Made by a program: the position numbers and the translations under genes
In this document: positions 54,488-63,354 of the stretch, piece after piece
How the letters are laid out: every line of letters begins with the position of its first letter
How positions within the stretch are numbered: the first letter of the stretch is position 1
Notes under the pieces: generated by a model
Told to the model about the DNA's origin: nothing
Database searches by the model: none
Seen by the model: only the letters and a program-made list of their open reading frames with translations
NCBI RefSeq assembly: GCF_001510645.1
Contig: NZ_LMVB01000001.1
Location: 2,428,981-2,492,980 of the forward strand
Direction: 5' to 3'
DNA: 64,000 nt
From: Paenibacillus sp. FJAT-29882
GTDB taxonomy: Bacteria; Bacillota; Bacilli; Bacillales; DSM-1321

Positions 54488-54775
54488 ATGTGGGAATTAT
54501 TGCTTGACTTTGATTATCAAACCTTTCTTAACGCAATGATGGCTGGATGTATCCTCGCCCTCTTTATTCCTGTTTCAGCCATTTACTTTATTCATAAAAA
54601 TGACTTTTTTACGCAAGGCAAAGGGCAGGATGCTCATCAAATCCTGCAACTGAAGCATGCATATATATCTGCAGAATTTTTTGAATGCAGAGGAATTCAA
54701 CGTTTTTTTATAGTGATTCGCAGAAAAGAGTCTCCTGATGACTCAGATGAACCAGCTTCCCTTCTCGTTGTTTAG
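54488..54775 (+). CDS. mifM: MifM-like regulatory nascent chain (arrest leader of yidC2)
   Basis: 95 residues, the same length as I recall for B. subtilis MifM. One N-terminal membrane segment (about 15-35: NAMMAGCILALFIPVSAIYF), a charged middle, and a C-terminal tail RRKESPDDSDEPASLLVV. In MifM a comparable tail (basic stretch, S-P at 82-83, acidic D/E cluster, A-x-S-L-L) stalls the ribosome unless the chain is pulled by membrane insertion. S82-P83, E88 and A90 occupy the same positions here. It is followed after 30 nt by yidC2, and its last codons pair with that gene's Shine-Dalgarno. GAGGGG precedes the ATG. Identity rests on remembered sequence and context. Confidence 0.82.
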   Translation: MWELLLDFDYQTFLNAMMAGCILALFIPVSAIYFIHKNDFFTQGKGQDAHQILQLKHAYISAEFFECRGIQRFFIVIRRKESPDDSDEPASLLVV

Positions 54776-54798
54776 ATCAATTAAACAAAACGAGGAGG
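54760..54798 (+). promoter_or_regulatory. Hairpin hiding the yidC2 ribosome binding site
   Basis: CCTTCTCGTT (54760-54769, last codons of mifM) pairs with AACGAGGAGG (54789-54798, the yidC2 Shine-Dalgarno), nine Watson-Crick pairs and one G-U. Inner GTTT/AAAC extends the stem. A ribosome stalled near the end of mifM would open it. Confidence 0.8.
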
Positions 54799-54805
54799 AA
54801 ATATA

Positions 54806-55588
54806 TTGAAGAAAAATATGATCGTAATTGTTTCAATACTTACACTTATGTTAACTGGTTGCCAAGCCACTTCTGGATCAGGTGATGGATTTTTCCAAAC
54901 ATTCCTGATTAATCCGTTGATTTGGCTGCTTGAATTCAATGCTCAGCTATTCCATGGAAATTATGGGTTAAGCATCATCTTAGTAACACTGCTCATTCGC
55001 ATTCTCATTCTTCCTTTAACAATGAAGCAGTACAAAACACAGCTTCATATGAAGGGTAAAATGGACAACTTAAAACCTGAAATGGCGGCCATTCAAGAAA
55101 AAATCAAACAAACAAAAGATCCAGTAAAAAAACAAGAACTTCAAAAAGAAATGATGGCATTGTACCAAAAACACGGAGTCAACCCTTTAAATATGGGCTG
55201 TCTGCCTATGTTAATTCAAATGCCGATTTTGATGGGTTTTTATTATGCCATTAAAGCATCACATGAGATTGCGACACATAGCTTCCTATGGTATAACCTT
55301 GGACAGGCAGATATGATCATGCCCGTAATTGCAGGTGTGATTTATTACCTACAATTCAAGGTTTCCCTAAAACAAATGCCTACTGAACAACAAAAGAACA
55401 TGAAGTTCATGGGCTTACTTTCACCCGTTATGATTCTCTTTGTTTCGTTTTCAGCACCTGCAGCTTTGCCTCTCTATTGGTCAGTTGGAGGACTATTCAT
55501 GATCATTCAAACGTACACATTACAAAAATTATATAAACGCGAACCGAAACAAGAAGTACTCATTTCTCCTGAAACGTTAAAAGACTAA
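54806..55588 (+). CDS. yidC: Membrane protein insertase YidC2 (YqjG type)
   Basis: 260 residues from a TTG start, with GGAGG at 7 nt. Signal peptide with lipobox L-T-G-C at residues 16-19, so a lipoprotein insertase of the Oxa1/YidC family. Five hydrophobic segments follow. The conserved positively charged groove residue is the Arg of TLLIRILILPLT, and the cytoplasmic coiled hairpin is KMDNLKPEMAAIQEKIKQTKDP. It inserts membrane proteins with or without Sec. The mifM leader marks it as the inducible second copy; the constitutive SpoIIIJ is not in the window. Confidence 0.94.
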   Translation: MKKNMIVIVSILTLMLTGCQATSGSGDGFFQTFLINPLIWLLEFNAQLFHGNYGLSIILVTLLIRILILPLTMKQYKTQLHMKGKMDNLKPEMAAIQEKIKQTKDPVKKQELQKEMMALYQKHGVNPLNMGCLPMLIQMPILMGFYYAIKASHEIATHSFLWYNLGQADMIMPVIAGVIYYLQFKVSLKQMPTEQQKNMKFMGLLSPVMILFVSFSAPAALPLYWSVGGLFMIIQTYTLQKLYKREPKQEVLISPETLKD

Positions 55589-55634
55589 TGAAATGAGCAC
55601 GTTATATCGATTCATCCACTGATATTTACTCAGC

Positions 55635-55668
55635 TAAAAAACCCGACTTTATCTCAAGTCGGGTTTTT
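55635..55668. terminator. Terminator shared by yidC2 and cphA
   Basis: AAAAACCCGACTT pairs with AAGTCGGGTTTTT between the convergent genes. Confidence 0.92.
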
Positions 55669-55678
55669 GTCATATCGT

Positions 55679-58294
55679 TTAGTTAAGAGTCGGTTTGGCA
55701 ATTTTCGAAAAGAACGCCGTTACATAATCAAAGTCTGTATAAAAAAACAACAGAAGATCATCAGGCTTTGAAAGTTCCCACGCTTCGCGGTACGCATCAG
55801 GTTCTTTTGGAACAATAAGTACATTTTGCTTATTCATATGCTTTACGATCGCAGTTTCTTTCATTATATTAGCAACTTCCAATGGCTCTCTTCCTCGAAG
55901 ATTATCATCCTCCTTCAACAAGAGGATATCTGAATGCTTACTTAGTAACGCTGCCATTTTTCTTAGATCATCATCTTTCCGATCACCAGGTCCAGCAATC
56001 ACAGACACAACTCTCCGTTTAGCGAAGTTTTTAACGGTATCAAATATCGCAGCGAGGCCACTTACATTATGTGCATAGTCAATTATTATTTTCCTCCCAT
56101 TTAATTCCCTTATATTAAATCGACCCTTTGAAAGTTCACTATCTGGATAAAAACATAACGCTCTTTCTCGTAACTGATCCATCGGGACGCCTTGTGAATA
56201 GGCAGCAGCTAATGCTTGAAGCAGATTTGATAGATTATGTTTTGCCGTACCATTAATCGTAATTGGAATATCGCTTCCTAACAGAAAACGTTCTTTTTTC
56301 CCCCCAGACGCATACATAATCCAACCAGAATTATTTACATACCAAACTACCGCCCCTTCTTGCAGCGCTTTTTTCACAAAACGATTATGCTCAGTAAGTG
56401 ATGTATAAATAATTTGTCCTTTACTATGTGAACTCATCTTGGCAACTTGCGAATCTTCAGCATTTAATATGCAGTATCCTGTCTCATGCACCACTTCAGC
56501 AATTAGTCGTTTCAGCTTTACTAATTGTTCAAACGTAACGATGCCATCACTACCAAGATGATCTTCAGCTACATTTGTTATGATGCCAACATCACAATGC
56601 CTAAAGGCAAGCCCCTCCCGTAAAATACCGCCTCGTGCAGTTTCAAGAACCGCATAATCAACATTCGGATTTGCTAACACTTTACTCGCACTTATCGGTC
56701 CGCTACAATCTCCTTCATCTATACATTGACTGCCAATGTATACACCATCAGAATTCGCCATCCCTACTGTTCGTCCTTCTTCAGACAAGAAATGAGAAAC
56801 GAGCCTTGCTGTTGTCGTTTTGCCATTCGTACCGGTTATCGCAATAATCGGGATCGCGGCTTCCGTTCTTTCTTTAAAAAGATAATTCACAATGGCTGCC
56901 CCAACATTTCGCTTTTTTCCTTCACTTGGATAATGATGCATTCTAATGCCGGGTGCTGCATTGACCTCAATAATAGCTACTTCATCTTGATTTAAAGGTT
57001 TTGAAATATCCGGACAAATCAAATCTATCCCTGCTATATCTAGATTAATTGCTTTTGCTGCCGACACGGCTATCTCTTTAATAGTAGCGTGTACTTGATC
57101 TGTTACATCAATTGCTTTTCCACCAGTTGACAAATTTGCGTTCCCCACTACTTGAATAATGTCACCTTTTTCTGGAATCGATTGCAAAGACAAATTCATT
57201 TTTTCTAAATAACATATAACAGAGTGAGCTAAAGGGATTTTTGTCATTGGTTTTTCATGATCGTCGCCTCGAAGCGGGTTTTTATTTTCCAATTCAATAA
57301 GCGCTTGGATTGTATCAGTACCATTTCCTATAATAAAAGGGGGAATTCTCATACTTGCCGCAACAAGTTGACCATTTACCACAAGAAGCCGGTAATCGTT
57401 TCCTTCGTAATAGCGCTCGATAATATATGACTCTCCTTGCGGTTCAAGACAATTGACAACATTGAACAATTGTTCACGATTCTTAATATTCGTCATCACC
57501 CCTTGTCCTTGTCGCCCCTTCAGTGGTTTAAGGACAAGGGGATAGCCGATTAAATCAGCCTTCTGGAAGATTTCCTCGAGCGTCTGGGTGACCACCCCAA
57601 TCGGCACTGGCAAACCGCAATTTGTTAAAATATCCTTGGTCATTTGTTTATCACAGGATTGTTCAACAGCTAAATTTGATGTTTGACTCGTAATCGTAGC
57701 TTGGACAAACTTTTGCCTCGACCCAGTGCCAAGTCTCAATAAACTATCGTCCCCTATTCTCTGAACAGGAATCTCTTCCTGTAGAGCTGCTTGATAAATA
57801 GCTTCGGTACTTGGACCTAATTTATTTGAATAGTATAGTTCCGCAATTTCATCCACGTAAGATTCAATTTTTACAGGTTTTGAATTCGAGAGGATGCTCT
57901 CGACGATTTTCACTGCAGAATTAAATGCACAAAGACCTGATTTCTCCTCTTTATAGCTATACGTAACATAATAGATACCTGGATTTTCCCCTGCAATGGT
58001 TTTTCCGCGTCTTACTTCAATTCCTGCTAAATTTTGTAGCTCAATGGCTATATGCTCTAAGATATGTCCCATCCAAGTACCTCGCTTGAGACGATCAAAG
58101 AAACCACCAGTATAGCCTTTAGAACATGTATGAGAAAGAAGTGAAGGGATCGATTCCATCAATGCTTCGTTGAATCCTGGTATGATATCTGAAGGCTCAT
58201 ATTCCAATTCTTCAATATCCAACTCGATAAGCAAGGTAGGCGAATATGAAAAGTAATTTGGCCCCTTTAAATATCTGACTCGATTAATCTTCAT
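55679..58294 (-). CDS. cphA: Cyanophycin synthetase
   Basis: 871 residues, the normal CphA1 length. It polymerises Asp and Arg into multi-L-arginyl-poly-L-aspartate. An N-terminal domain (about 1-160) is followed by an ATP-grasp domain (LVLKPLKGRQGQGV, IIERYYEGNDYRLLVV, EVNAAPGIRMHHYPSEGK) that adds Arg, and a Mur ligase-like domain with P-loop AITGTNGKTTTARLV near residue 490 and the D-Y-A-H-N motif that adds Asp. The ATG overlaps the cphB stop by 4 bp (ATGA). The storage polymer would supply nitrogen, perhaps during sporulation or germination (inference). Confidence 0.95.
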   Translation of the reverse strand: MKINRVRYLKGPNYFSYSPTLLIELDIEELEYEPSDIIPGFNEALMESIPSLLSHTCSKGYTGGFFDRLKRGTWMGHILEHIAIELQNLAGIEVRRGKTIAGENPGIYYVTYSYKEEKSGLCAFNSAVKIVESILSNSKPVKIESYVDEIAELYYSNKLGPSTEAIYQAALQEEIPVQRIGDDSLLRLGTGSRQKFVQATITSQTSNLAVEQSCDKQMTKDILTNCGLPVPIGVVTQTLEEIFQKADLIGYPLVLKPLKGRQGQGVMTNIKNREQLFNVVNCLEPQGESYIIERYYEGNDYRLLVVNGQLVAASMRIPPFIIGNGTDTIQALIELENKNPLRGDDHEKPMTKIPLAHSVICYLEKMNLSLQSIPEKGDIIQVVGNANLSTGGKAIDVTDQVHATIKEIAVSAAKAINLDIAGIDLICPDISKPLNQDEVAIIEVNAAPGIRMHHYPSEGKKRNVGAAIVNYLFKERTEAAIPIIAITGTNGKTTTARLVSHFLSEEGRTVGMANSDGVYIGSQCIDEGDCSGPISASKVLANPNVDYAVLETARGGILREGLAFRHCDVGIITNVAEDHLGSDGIVTFEQLVKLKRLIAEVVHETGYCILNAEDSQVAKMSSHSKGQIIYTSLTEHNRFVKKALQEGAVVWYVNNSGWIMYASGGKKERFLLGSDIPITINGTAKHNLSNLLQALAAAYSQGVPMDQLRERALCFYPDSELSKGRFNIRELNGRKIIIDYAHNVSGLAAIFDTVKNFAKRRVVSVIAGPGDRKDDDLRKMAALLSKHSDILLLKEDDNLRGREPLEVANIMKETAIVKHMNKQNVLIVPKEPDAYREAWELSKPDDLLLFFYTDFDYVTAFFSKIAKPTLN

Positions 58295-59100
58295 TTCTTC
58301 TTCCCCTTTTTTATGAGTTGTCTTTTTAATAAATCAAAACTATATCCTTTTGTAAGTGTATGAAGTGCGAAGTTAGAAATCGTTAATTCCTCACTTCCGT
58401 TTTCTGAAGCTATGATATCTACAAAATCACTATTTCTGCCATCAATGACTAATACCTGATGCTCGCCAAACACTTTAAATTGATCGTCCTTGACAAGAAT
58501 AGCTGTATTTTCATCTATCCCAATCCCGATAACTTCCCTATTTTCCGCAATGACACTCAGCAAGCGATCGAATCTTCCTCTTTGAGAAAAATGTTGATCA
58601 ATGATGAACTTGTCGAGAAATCCAAATCCCGCTCCGAGTTCAACTTTCAATTTATCATCGTCAAGTTTCGTATCTGAAGCAACAATCATTTGATGTGCCA
58701 TAATGGATGCACCAGCACTTGTTCCACCTAGAATCAATCCATCTCTCCAAGTGTCCATTAATGCATCATGAAGGACTGTACCTCTAATAATGTCTGCGAG
58801 TCGACTTTGATCCCCACCTGTAATAAATACAGCCGCAAGTGATGCGATTCGTGCCCGAATTTCAGGAGAATTAGCTTCTGCTCTATTTGTAATGGACAAT
58901 ATATCAATATCCTTAACATCCAATTGATGAAAGGTGCGAATATAGTCTTCACACACCTCTTCTGGAATCTCACTTGCTGTTGGGATAATTCCAATTGCTC
59001 CTGATCTTCCCTTAGCCAAATCGACAAACAAATTTAATACTTCTCCTTGCGGACACTTTTTTTCAGCTCCACCAATTATTAATAACTCACCAACACTCAT
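58291..59100 (-). CDS. cphB: Cyanophycinase (serine peptidase S51)
   Basis: 269 residues. The catalytic serine is in G-G-T-S-A-G-A near residue 127; the supporting FITGGDQSRL and DQHFSQRGRFDRLL motifs are typical of CphB. It cleaves cyanophycin to beta-Asp-Arg dipeptides. No signal peptide, so intracellular, in line with turnover of an internal store. It is the first gene of a two-gene cphB-cphA operon. No dedicated isoaspartyl dipeptidase is adjacent, which would be needed to finish degradation. Confidence 0.95.
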   Translation of the reverse strand: MSVGELLIIGGAEKKCPQGEVLNLFVDLAKGRSGAIGIIPTASEIPEEVCEDYIRTFHQLDVKDIDILSITNRAEANSPEIRARIASLAAVFITGGDQSRLADIIRGTVLHDALMDTWRDGLILGGTSAGASIMAHQMIVASDTKLDDDKLKVELGAGFGFLDKFIIDQHFSQRGRFDRLLSVIAENREVIGIGIDENTAILVKDDQFKVFGEHQVLVIDGRNSDFVDIIASENGSEELTISNFALHTLTKGYSFDLLKRQLIKKGKKK

Positions 59101-59341
59101 GAATTTTGATCACCTTTATAGAATAATTTGTTTTCCAAATACCCATCATGTACTTCTTTTGAAAAAATCATACCTATCTATTATGATTTTTCGTATTAAA
59201 AATATGCATGGAAAATCAGAAATTTTATAAATCTAGTGGTTTGGAATTTTTTTTATGAGGAAGAATACGTGTGAATAGGATACAAAGACTGGGTAAATTG
59301 GCAGTACCGTTCCAAAAATCAAAATAAAGGAGAAAACAGCT
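59101..59341. other. Divergent promoter region between cphB and the peptide-binding gene
   Basis: AT-rich 240 bp. AAAGGTGATC is the cphB ribosome binding site; AAAGGAGAA is that of the plus-strand gene. No confident promoter pair or operator could be assigned. Confidence 0.35.
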
Positions 59342-61156
59342 TTGGCTAAAGGTAAAGAGGTAACAAATCATTCCAAAATAAAAAAAGAAGTACGGATGAG
59401 TTATAAATGGCTATGTATGATATTGATTTCTGTTCTATCATTAACAGCGTTTAACACAAATCATACTGTAGTTGATGGCATGAGTCATGAAAAACTAAAT
59501 AAAATAAAGGAAAGTACTACAAACTCATTTCCGACAGTTACAGCTAATTCTAAACCTACTATCAGGAATGGCCACTTAAATTACGGACTGTCATCTGATA
59601 CTCCTTTTACAGGTATTCTAAGCTATTTATTATATTCAGGTAATCCAGATTCATTAATATTACAATTCTTTGATGAAAGTTTATTACAAACAGATGAGAA
59701 CTATACGTTTAATAATGAGGGTGCTGCAACATACGAAATGTCTGAAGATAATAAAACGATCACATTAACGATTAAAGATCATGTAAAGTGGCATGACGGA
59801 GCACCTGTCACAGGTGCGGATTTAGAATATGCATTTCTTGTAATCGGTAATCCGGACTATACAGGTGTCAGATATGATAAACAAATGCAAATGGTTGCAG
59901 GTATGGAAGCATACCATGCAGGAAAAGTAGAGTACATTTCTGGCATTAAAGTAGACGGCCAAAAAATCTCCATTACTTATAAAGAAGCGAATCCATCCTT
60001 ACTTACAGGCGGTGTTTGGACATATCCGATGCATAAAGAATATTTGAAAGAGGTAGCCATCGCTGACTTGGAAGCTTCTGATAAAATCCGGAAAACTCCG
60101 ATTGGTTTCGGACCATTTCAAGTAAAAAAAATTATTCCTGGTGAAGCAGTCGAGTTTGTTGCGAATAATGAATATTGGCAAGGAAAACCTCAACTCGGAA
60201 GTATTACACTTAAAGTGATTAACCCTGACTTAGCGGTTAAAGCTATCGAAACAGGCGAGTTAGATATTGTTGAAATTTCAGCTGATCAATATGATCAAGC
60301 TAAAAAATTGCAGAACATTGAAACGCTAGGATATATTGGATTTTCCTATTCATATATCGGCTTTAAATTAGGGCACTTTGACACAATGACTAAAACAACA
60401 AAAATGGACAATCCCAAAATGGCTAACATAAAACTTCGTCAAGCAATGGCCTATGCGATCGATAATAAATCTGTTGGAGAAAAAGTTTATAAGGGACTTC
60501 GTTCCCCTGCCAACACTGTAATTCCAGCGATCTCTCACTATCATAACTCCGATATCACAGGATATTCACTACATCAAGAAAAATCAAAACAACTATTGGA
60601 TGATGCGGGTTATATAGATATAGATGGGGATGGGATACGTGAAGATTTAAAAGGAAAGAAATTTACGATCCATTTTGCTTCTATGAATGGAGATGCGAAT
60701 TCAGAGCTACTTGCACGCTATTATATTCAACAATGGGGTGATATTGGTTTGGATGTTCAACTCGTTGATGGACGCCTTCAAGAGTTTAACTCATTTTATG
60801 ATATGGTAGAATTGGACGATCCAAAAATTGATATTTACCAAGCAGCATGGCAAACAGGTTCTGATCCAGACCCTTCTGGAATCTGGGATAAAAACTCAGA
60901 TTATAACTATACACGTTGGGTGAATGATAAAAGTCAAGAATTACTGGCAAAAGGATTGTCTCCTGAAGCCTTCGATGAAAAATACCGTAAAGATGTTTAT
61001 GATGAATGGCAGCAACTTGTTCATGATGAAGTACCAATGATTCCTACTTTATACCGTTATAATCTCGCCGCTGCAAATCTACGTATTAAAAATTTCGACT
61101 TCAAATTTACTGACTGGTCTAAAGTTGCTGTAACTGCTGAAAATGCTGTAAGATAA
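59342..61156 (+). CDS. Oligopeptide ABC transporter substrate-binding protein (family 5)
   Basis: 604 residues from a TTG with GGAG at 9 nt. A hydrophobic export signal lies at about residues 22-38. The SBP_bac_5 body shows YEMSEDNKTITLTIKDHVKWHDGAPVTGADLEYAF and LRQAMAYAIDNKSV ... GLRSPANTVIP. Unusually, no lipobox cysteine follows the signal (the sequence reads L-S-L-T-A-F-N-T-N), so the usual lipid anchor is absent. Genes for an M42 peptidase and DppC/DppB-like permeases follow, the latter on the opposite strand. Confidence 0.9.
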   Translation: MAKGKEVTNHSKIKKEVRMSYKWLCMILISVLSLTAFNTNHTVVDGMSHEKLNKIKESTTNSFPTVTANSKPTIRNGHLNYGLSSDTPFTGILSYLLYSGNPDSLILQFFDESLLQTDENYTFNNEGAATYEMSEDNKTITLTIKDHVKWHDGAPVTGADLEYAFLVIGNPDYTGVRYDKQMQMVAGMEAYHAGKVEYISGIKVDGQKISITYKEANPSLLTGGVWTYPMHKEYLKEVAIADLEASDKIRKTPIGFGPFQVKKIIPGEAVEFVANNEYWQGKPQLGSITLKVINPDLAVKAIETGELDIVEISADQYDQAKKLQNIETLGYIGFSYSYIGFKLGHFDTMTKTTKMDNPKMANIKLRQAMAYAIDNKSVGEKVYKGLRSPANTVIPAISHYHNSDITGYSLHQEKSKQLLDDAGYIDIDGDGIREDLKGKKFTIHFASMNGDANSELLARYYIQQWGDIGLDVQLVDGRLQEFNSFYDMVELDDPKIDIYQAAWQTGSDPDPSGIWDKNSDYNYTRWVNDKSQELLAKGLSPEAFDEKYRKDVYDEWQQLVHDEVPMIPTLYRYNLAAANLRIKNFDFKFTDWSKVAVTAENAVR

Positions 61157-61203
61157 AGTGATACTTCATATAATAGTGTAACGTAAAGAAAGGTGTTTTT
61201 TTA

Positions 61204-62253
61204 ATGGTCAAAGTAATAAATAATCAAGAAATTGTACAATACATAAAGGATCTTGTTTCCATTCCAAGTCCTTCAGGTTATACAGAAGCAGCAATCTCAT
61301 ATGTAGAAAAGTTCATGGTTAATAGGAACATTCCCTATATTATTTCAAACAAAGGCGCCTTGATCGCAACAATTAAGGGAGTAAATGATAGTAAGCATCG
61401 ACTATTAACCGCACATGTAGATACACTTGGAGCGATGGTGAAAGAAATTAAGAGTAGCGGGCGTCTAGCTTTGAGCATGATTGGTGGATTTCGCTGGAAT
61501 TCTGTTGAAGGAGAATACTGTAAAATCCACACAGCAGACGGAAAAGTTATCACAGGTACAATCTTAATCAATCAAACATCGGTTCATGTGTACAAAAATG
61601 CAGGTGATGCAAAACGAGACGAAACGACAATTGAAGTGCGAATCGATGAAGTAGTCAAAACAAAGGCTGAAACAGAAGCAATTGGCATCTCAGTTGGCGA
61701 TTTCGTGTCATTTGAACCACGTGTAGAAGAAACAGAAAGCGGCTTTTTGAAATCTAGACACTTAGACGACAAAGCAAGCGTTGGCATCTTGTTACATTTG
61801 ATCGATATCATTCAAAAAGAAAAAATTACCCTTCCCTTTACAACTCATTTCCTTATTTCAAATAATGAAGAGATTGGATATGGTGGGAATTCCAATATTC
61901 CGCCTGAAACGGTTGAGTATATTGCTGTTGATATGGGGGCAATCGGAGACGGTCAGGCAACGGATGAATACAGTGTTTCTATTTGTGCTAAAGATTCTTC
62001 AGGACCTTACCATTACAAACTTCGGCAGCATCTAATTGAGGTAGCGAAGAATAATAATGTGGATTATCAGGTCGATATTTACCCTTATTACGGTTCAGAT
62101 GCATCAGCGGCAGTACGTGCTGGTTTTGATATTGCTCATGGATTAATCGGTCCTGGCATTGATGCATCACACGCATTTGAAAGAACACATATTTCCTCAT
62201 TGAAACATACAGCAACTTTACTTTATCACTATTTGCAATCTGAATTAATTTAA
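61204..62253 (+). CDS. M42-family aminopeptidase
   Basis: 349 residues. Dinuclear metal site: H in TAHVDTLGAM, D in HLDDKASVG, the catalytic Glu-Glu in SNNEEIGYGG, D in AVDMGA, and the final H in HAFERTHISS. Such tetrahedral or glutamyl aminopeptidases degrade short peptides in the cytosol. It begins 47 bp after the binding-protein gene, so they are probably co-transcribed; the pairing suggests that imported peptides are hydrolysed here. A TAAAGTGATACTTCA fragment of repeat A lies in the gap. Confidence 0.92.
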   Translation: MVKVINNQEIVQYIKDLVSIPSPSGYTEAAISYVEKFMVNRNIPYIISNKGALIATIKGVNDSKHRLLTAHVDTLGAMVKEIKSSGRLALSMIGGFRWNSVEGEYCKIHTADGKVITGTILINQTSVHVYKNAGDAKRDETTIEVRIDEVVKTKAETEAIGISVGDFVSFEPRVEETESGFLKSRHLDDKASVGILLHLIDIIQKEKITLPFTTHFLISNNEEIGYGGNSNIPPETVEYIAVDMGAIGDGQATDEYSVSICAKDSSGPYHYKLRQHLIEVAKNNNVDYQVDIYPYYGSDASAAVRAGFDIAHGLIGPGIDASHAFERTHISSLKHTATLLYHYLQSELI

Positions 62254-62340
62254 AGAAAGCTGCAAATAACGAGTTTTCACCTTTAATACGACAGCGACGG
62301 TTGTATTTACAGTTTTTTTCTTAATTTTTTGGCAGGATTT

Positions 62341-62385
62341 GAAGGACGACGTGTAAAGGAAATTTCTTTTAATACGTCATCCTTC
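62341..62385. repeat. Imperfect hairpin between convergent genes
   Basis: GAAGGACGACGT (62341-62352) pairs with ACGTCATCCTTC (62374-62385) with one mismatch. Probably a weak bidirectional terminator. Confidence 0.5.
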
Positions 62386-62434
62386 ATACTTTCAGATACA
62401 AACGCTATTTACTTCATTTGGAACACCCCATATT

Positions 62435-63340
62435 TCAACCTCTTCTTTGTCTTGCGTCAGCTGCACGTTTTAAGGCTTGTCCCATAAAATTTATACTTAG
62501 CATTAATACTAGAATCATCATTGCAGCAGGTAACCAAATCCACCATTTGTTTTCAAGAACATCTGGGTTTCTTGCATAACTAATTAAAGTCCCTAGACTT
62601 GGTGTACTTTCAGGTAAACCGAAACCTAAGAAAGTCAATGCCGTTTCAAGACCTATATTACCTGCTAAATTCAATGTGAAGTTCACAATAATAATAGAAC
62701 TTATATTAGGTAAAATATGCGAAAGGATAATTTTCCAATGTGGTGTTCCCAAAGTTCGTGATGCTTGTACATACTCCAATTCCCGCTCAGCCAAAGTTTT
62801 CGAACGGATTAGCCTGGCTTTCCCTGTCCATAAAAAGATGGACATAATCAAGATAAAGTTTGTGACAGTAAACTTCGGTACAACTGTAACAAATACAATA
62901 ATCATCATCGTTGAAGGAAGTGACATGATAAAGTCGATCGCACGCATGATTACGTTATCAACAACTCCCCCAAAATAACCAGCTATTAGCCCGGCACTTA
63001 AACCTATGAATGCTGTTAAAGATGTAATGCACAAACTAATTGTGAACGAGTTACTTGTACCAAAAATAAGTTGTCCTAATATATCCCGTCCAGCATAATC
63101 CGTTCCTAACAAATTTCTTTCAGAAGGCGAGAGATAAATGGAGTAAATATCCACTCGGGCGATCGCCTTTTGATCCATCATAAAGGATGCTATATAGACA
63201 CTTACCAACAATATAAGGAGAAAGAATAGGGAACCGAAAGCAAGTCTATCTTTTTTTAATTCCTGCCATATAATCTTAATTCCTGATGGACTCCTTTTTG
63301 CTAGTTGAATATTATTTACTGATTCTCCCTTCATCTCCAA
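62435..63340 (-). CDS. Peptide ABC transporter permease, DppC/OppC type
   Basis: 301 residues from a TTG with GGAGGGGG upstream. Six membrane segments. The N-terminal OppC_N signal is followed by the permease EAA loop around ASRTLGTPHWKIILSHILPN. It begins 14 bp after the DppB-like gene ends. With that gene it would form the membrane channel of a dipeptide or oligopeptide importer. Confidence 0.92.
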   Translation of the reverse strand: MEMKGESVNNIQLAKRSPSGIKIIWQELKKDRLAFGSLFFLLILLVSVYIASFMMDQKAIARVDIYSIYLSPSERNLLGTDYAGRDILGQLIFGTSNSFTISLCITSLTAFIGLSAGLIAGYFGGVVDNVIMRAIDFIMSLPSTMMIIVFVTVVPKFTVTNFILIMSIFLWTGKARLIRSKTLAERELEYVQASRTLGTPHWKIILSHILPNISSIIIVNFTLNLAGNIGLETALTFLGFGLPESTPSLGTLISYARNPDVLENKWWIWLPAAMMILVLMLSINFMGQALKRAADARQRRG

Positions 63341-63354
63341 CAGCTTCCCCCTCC

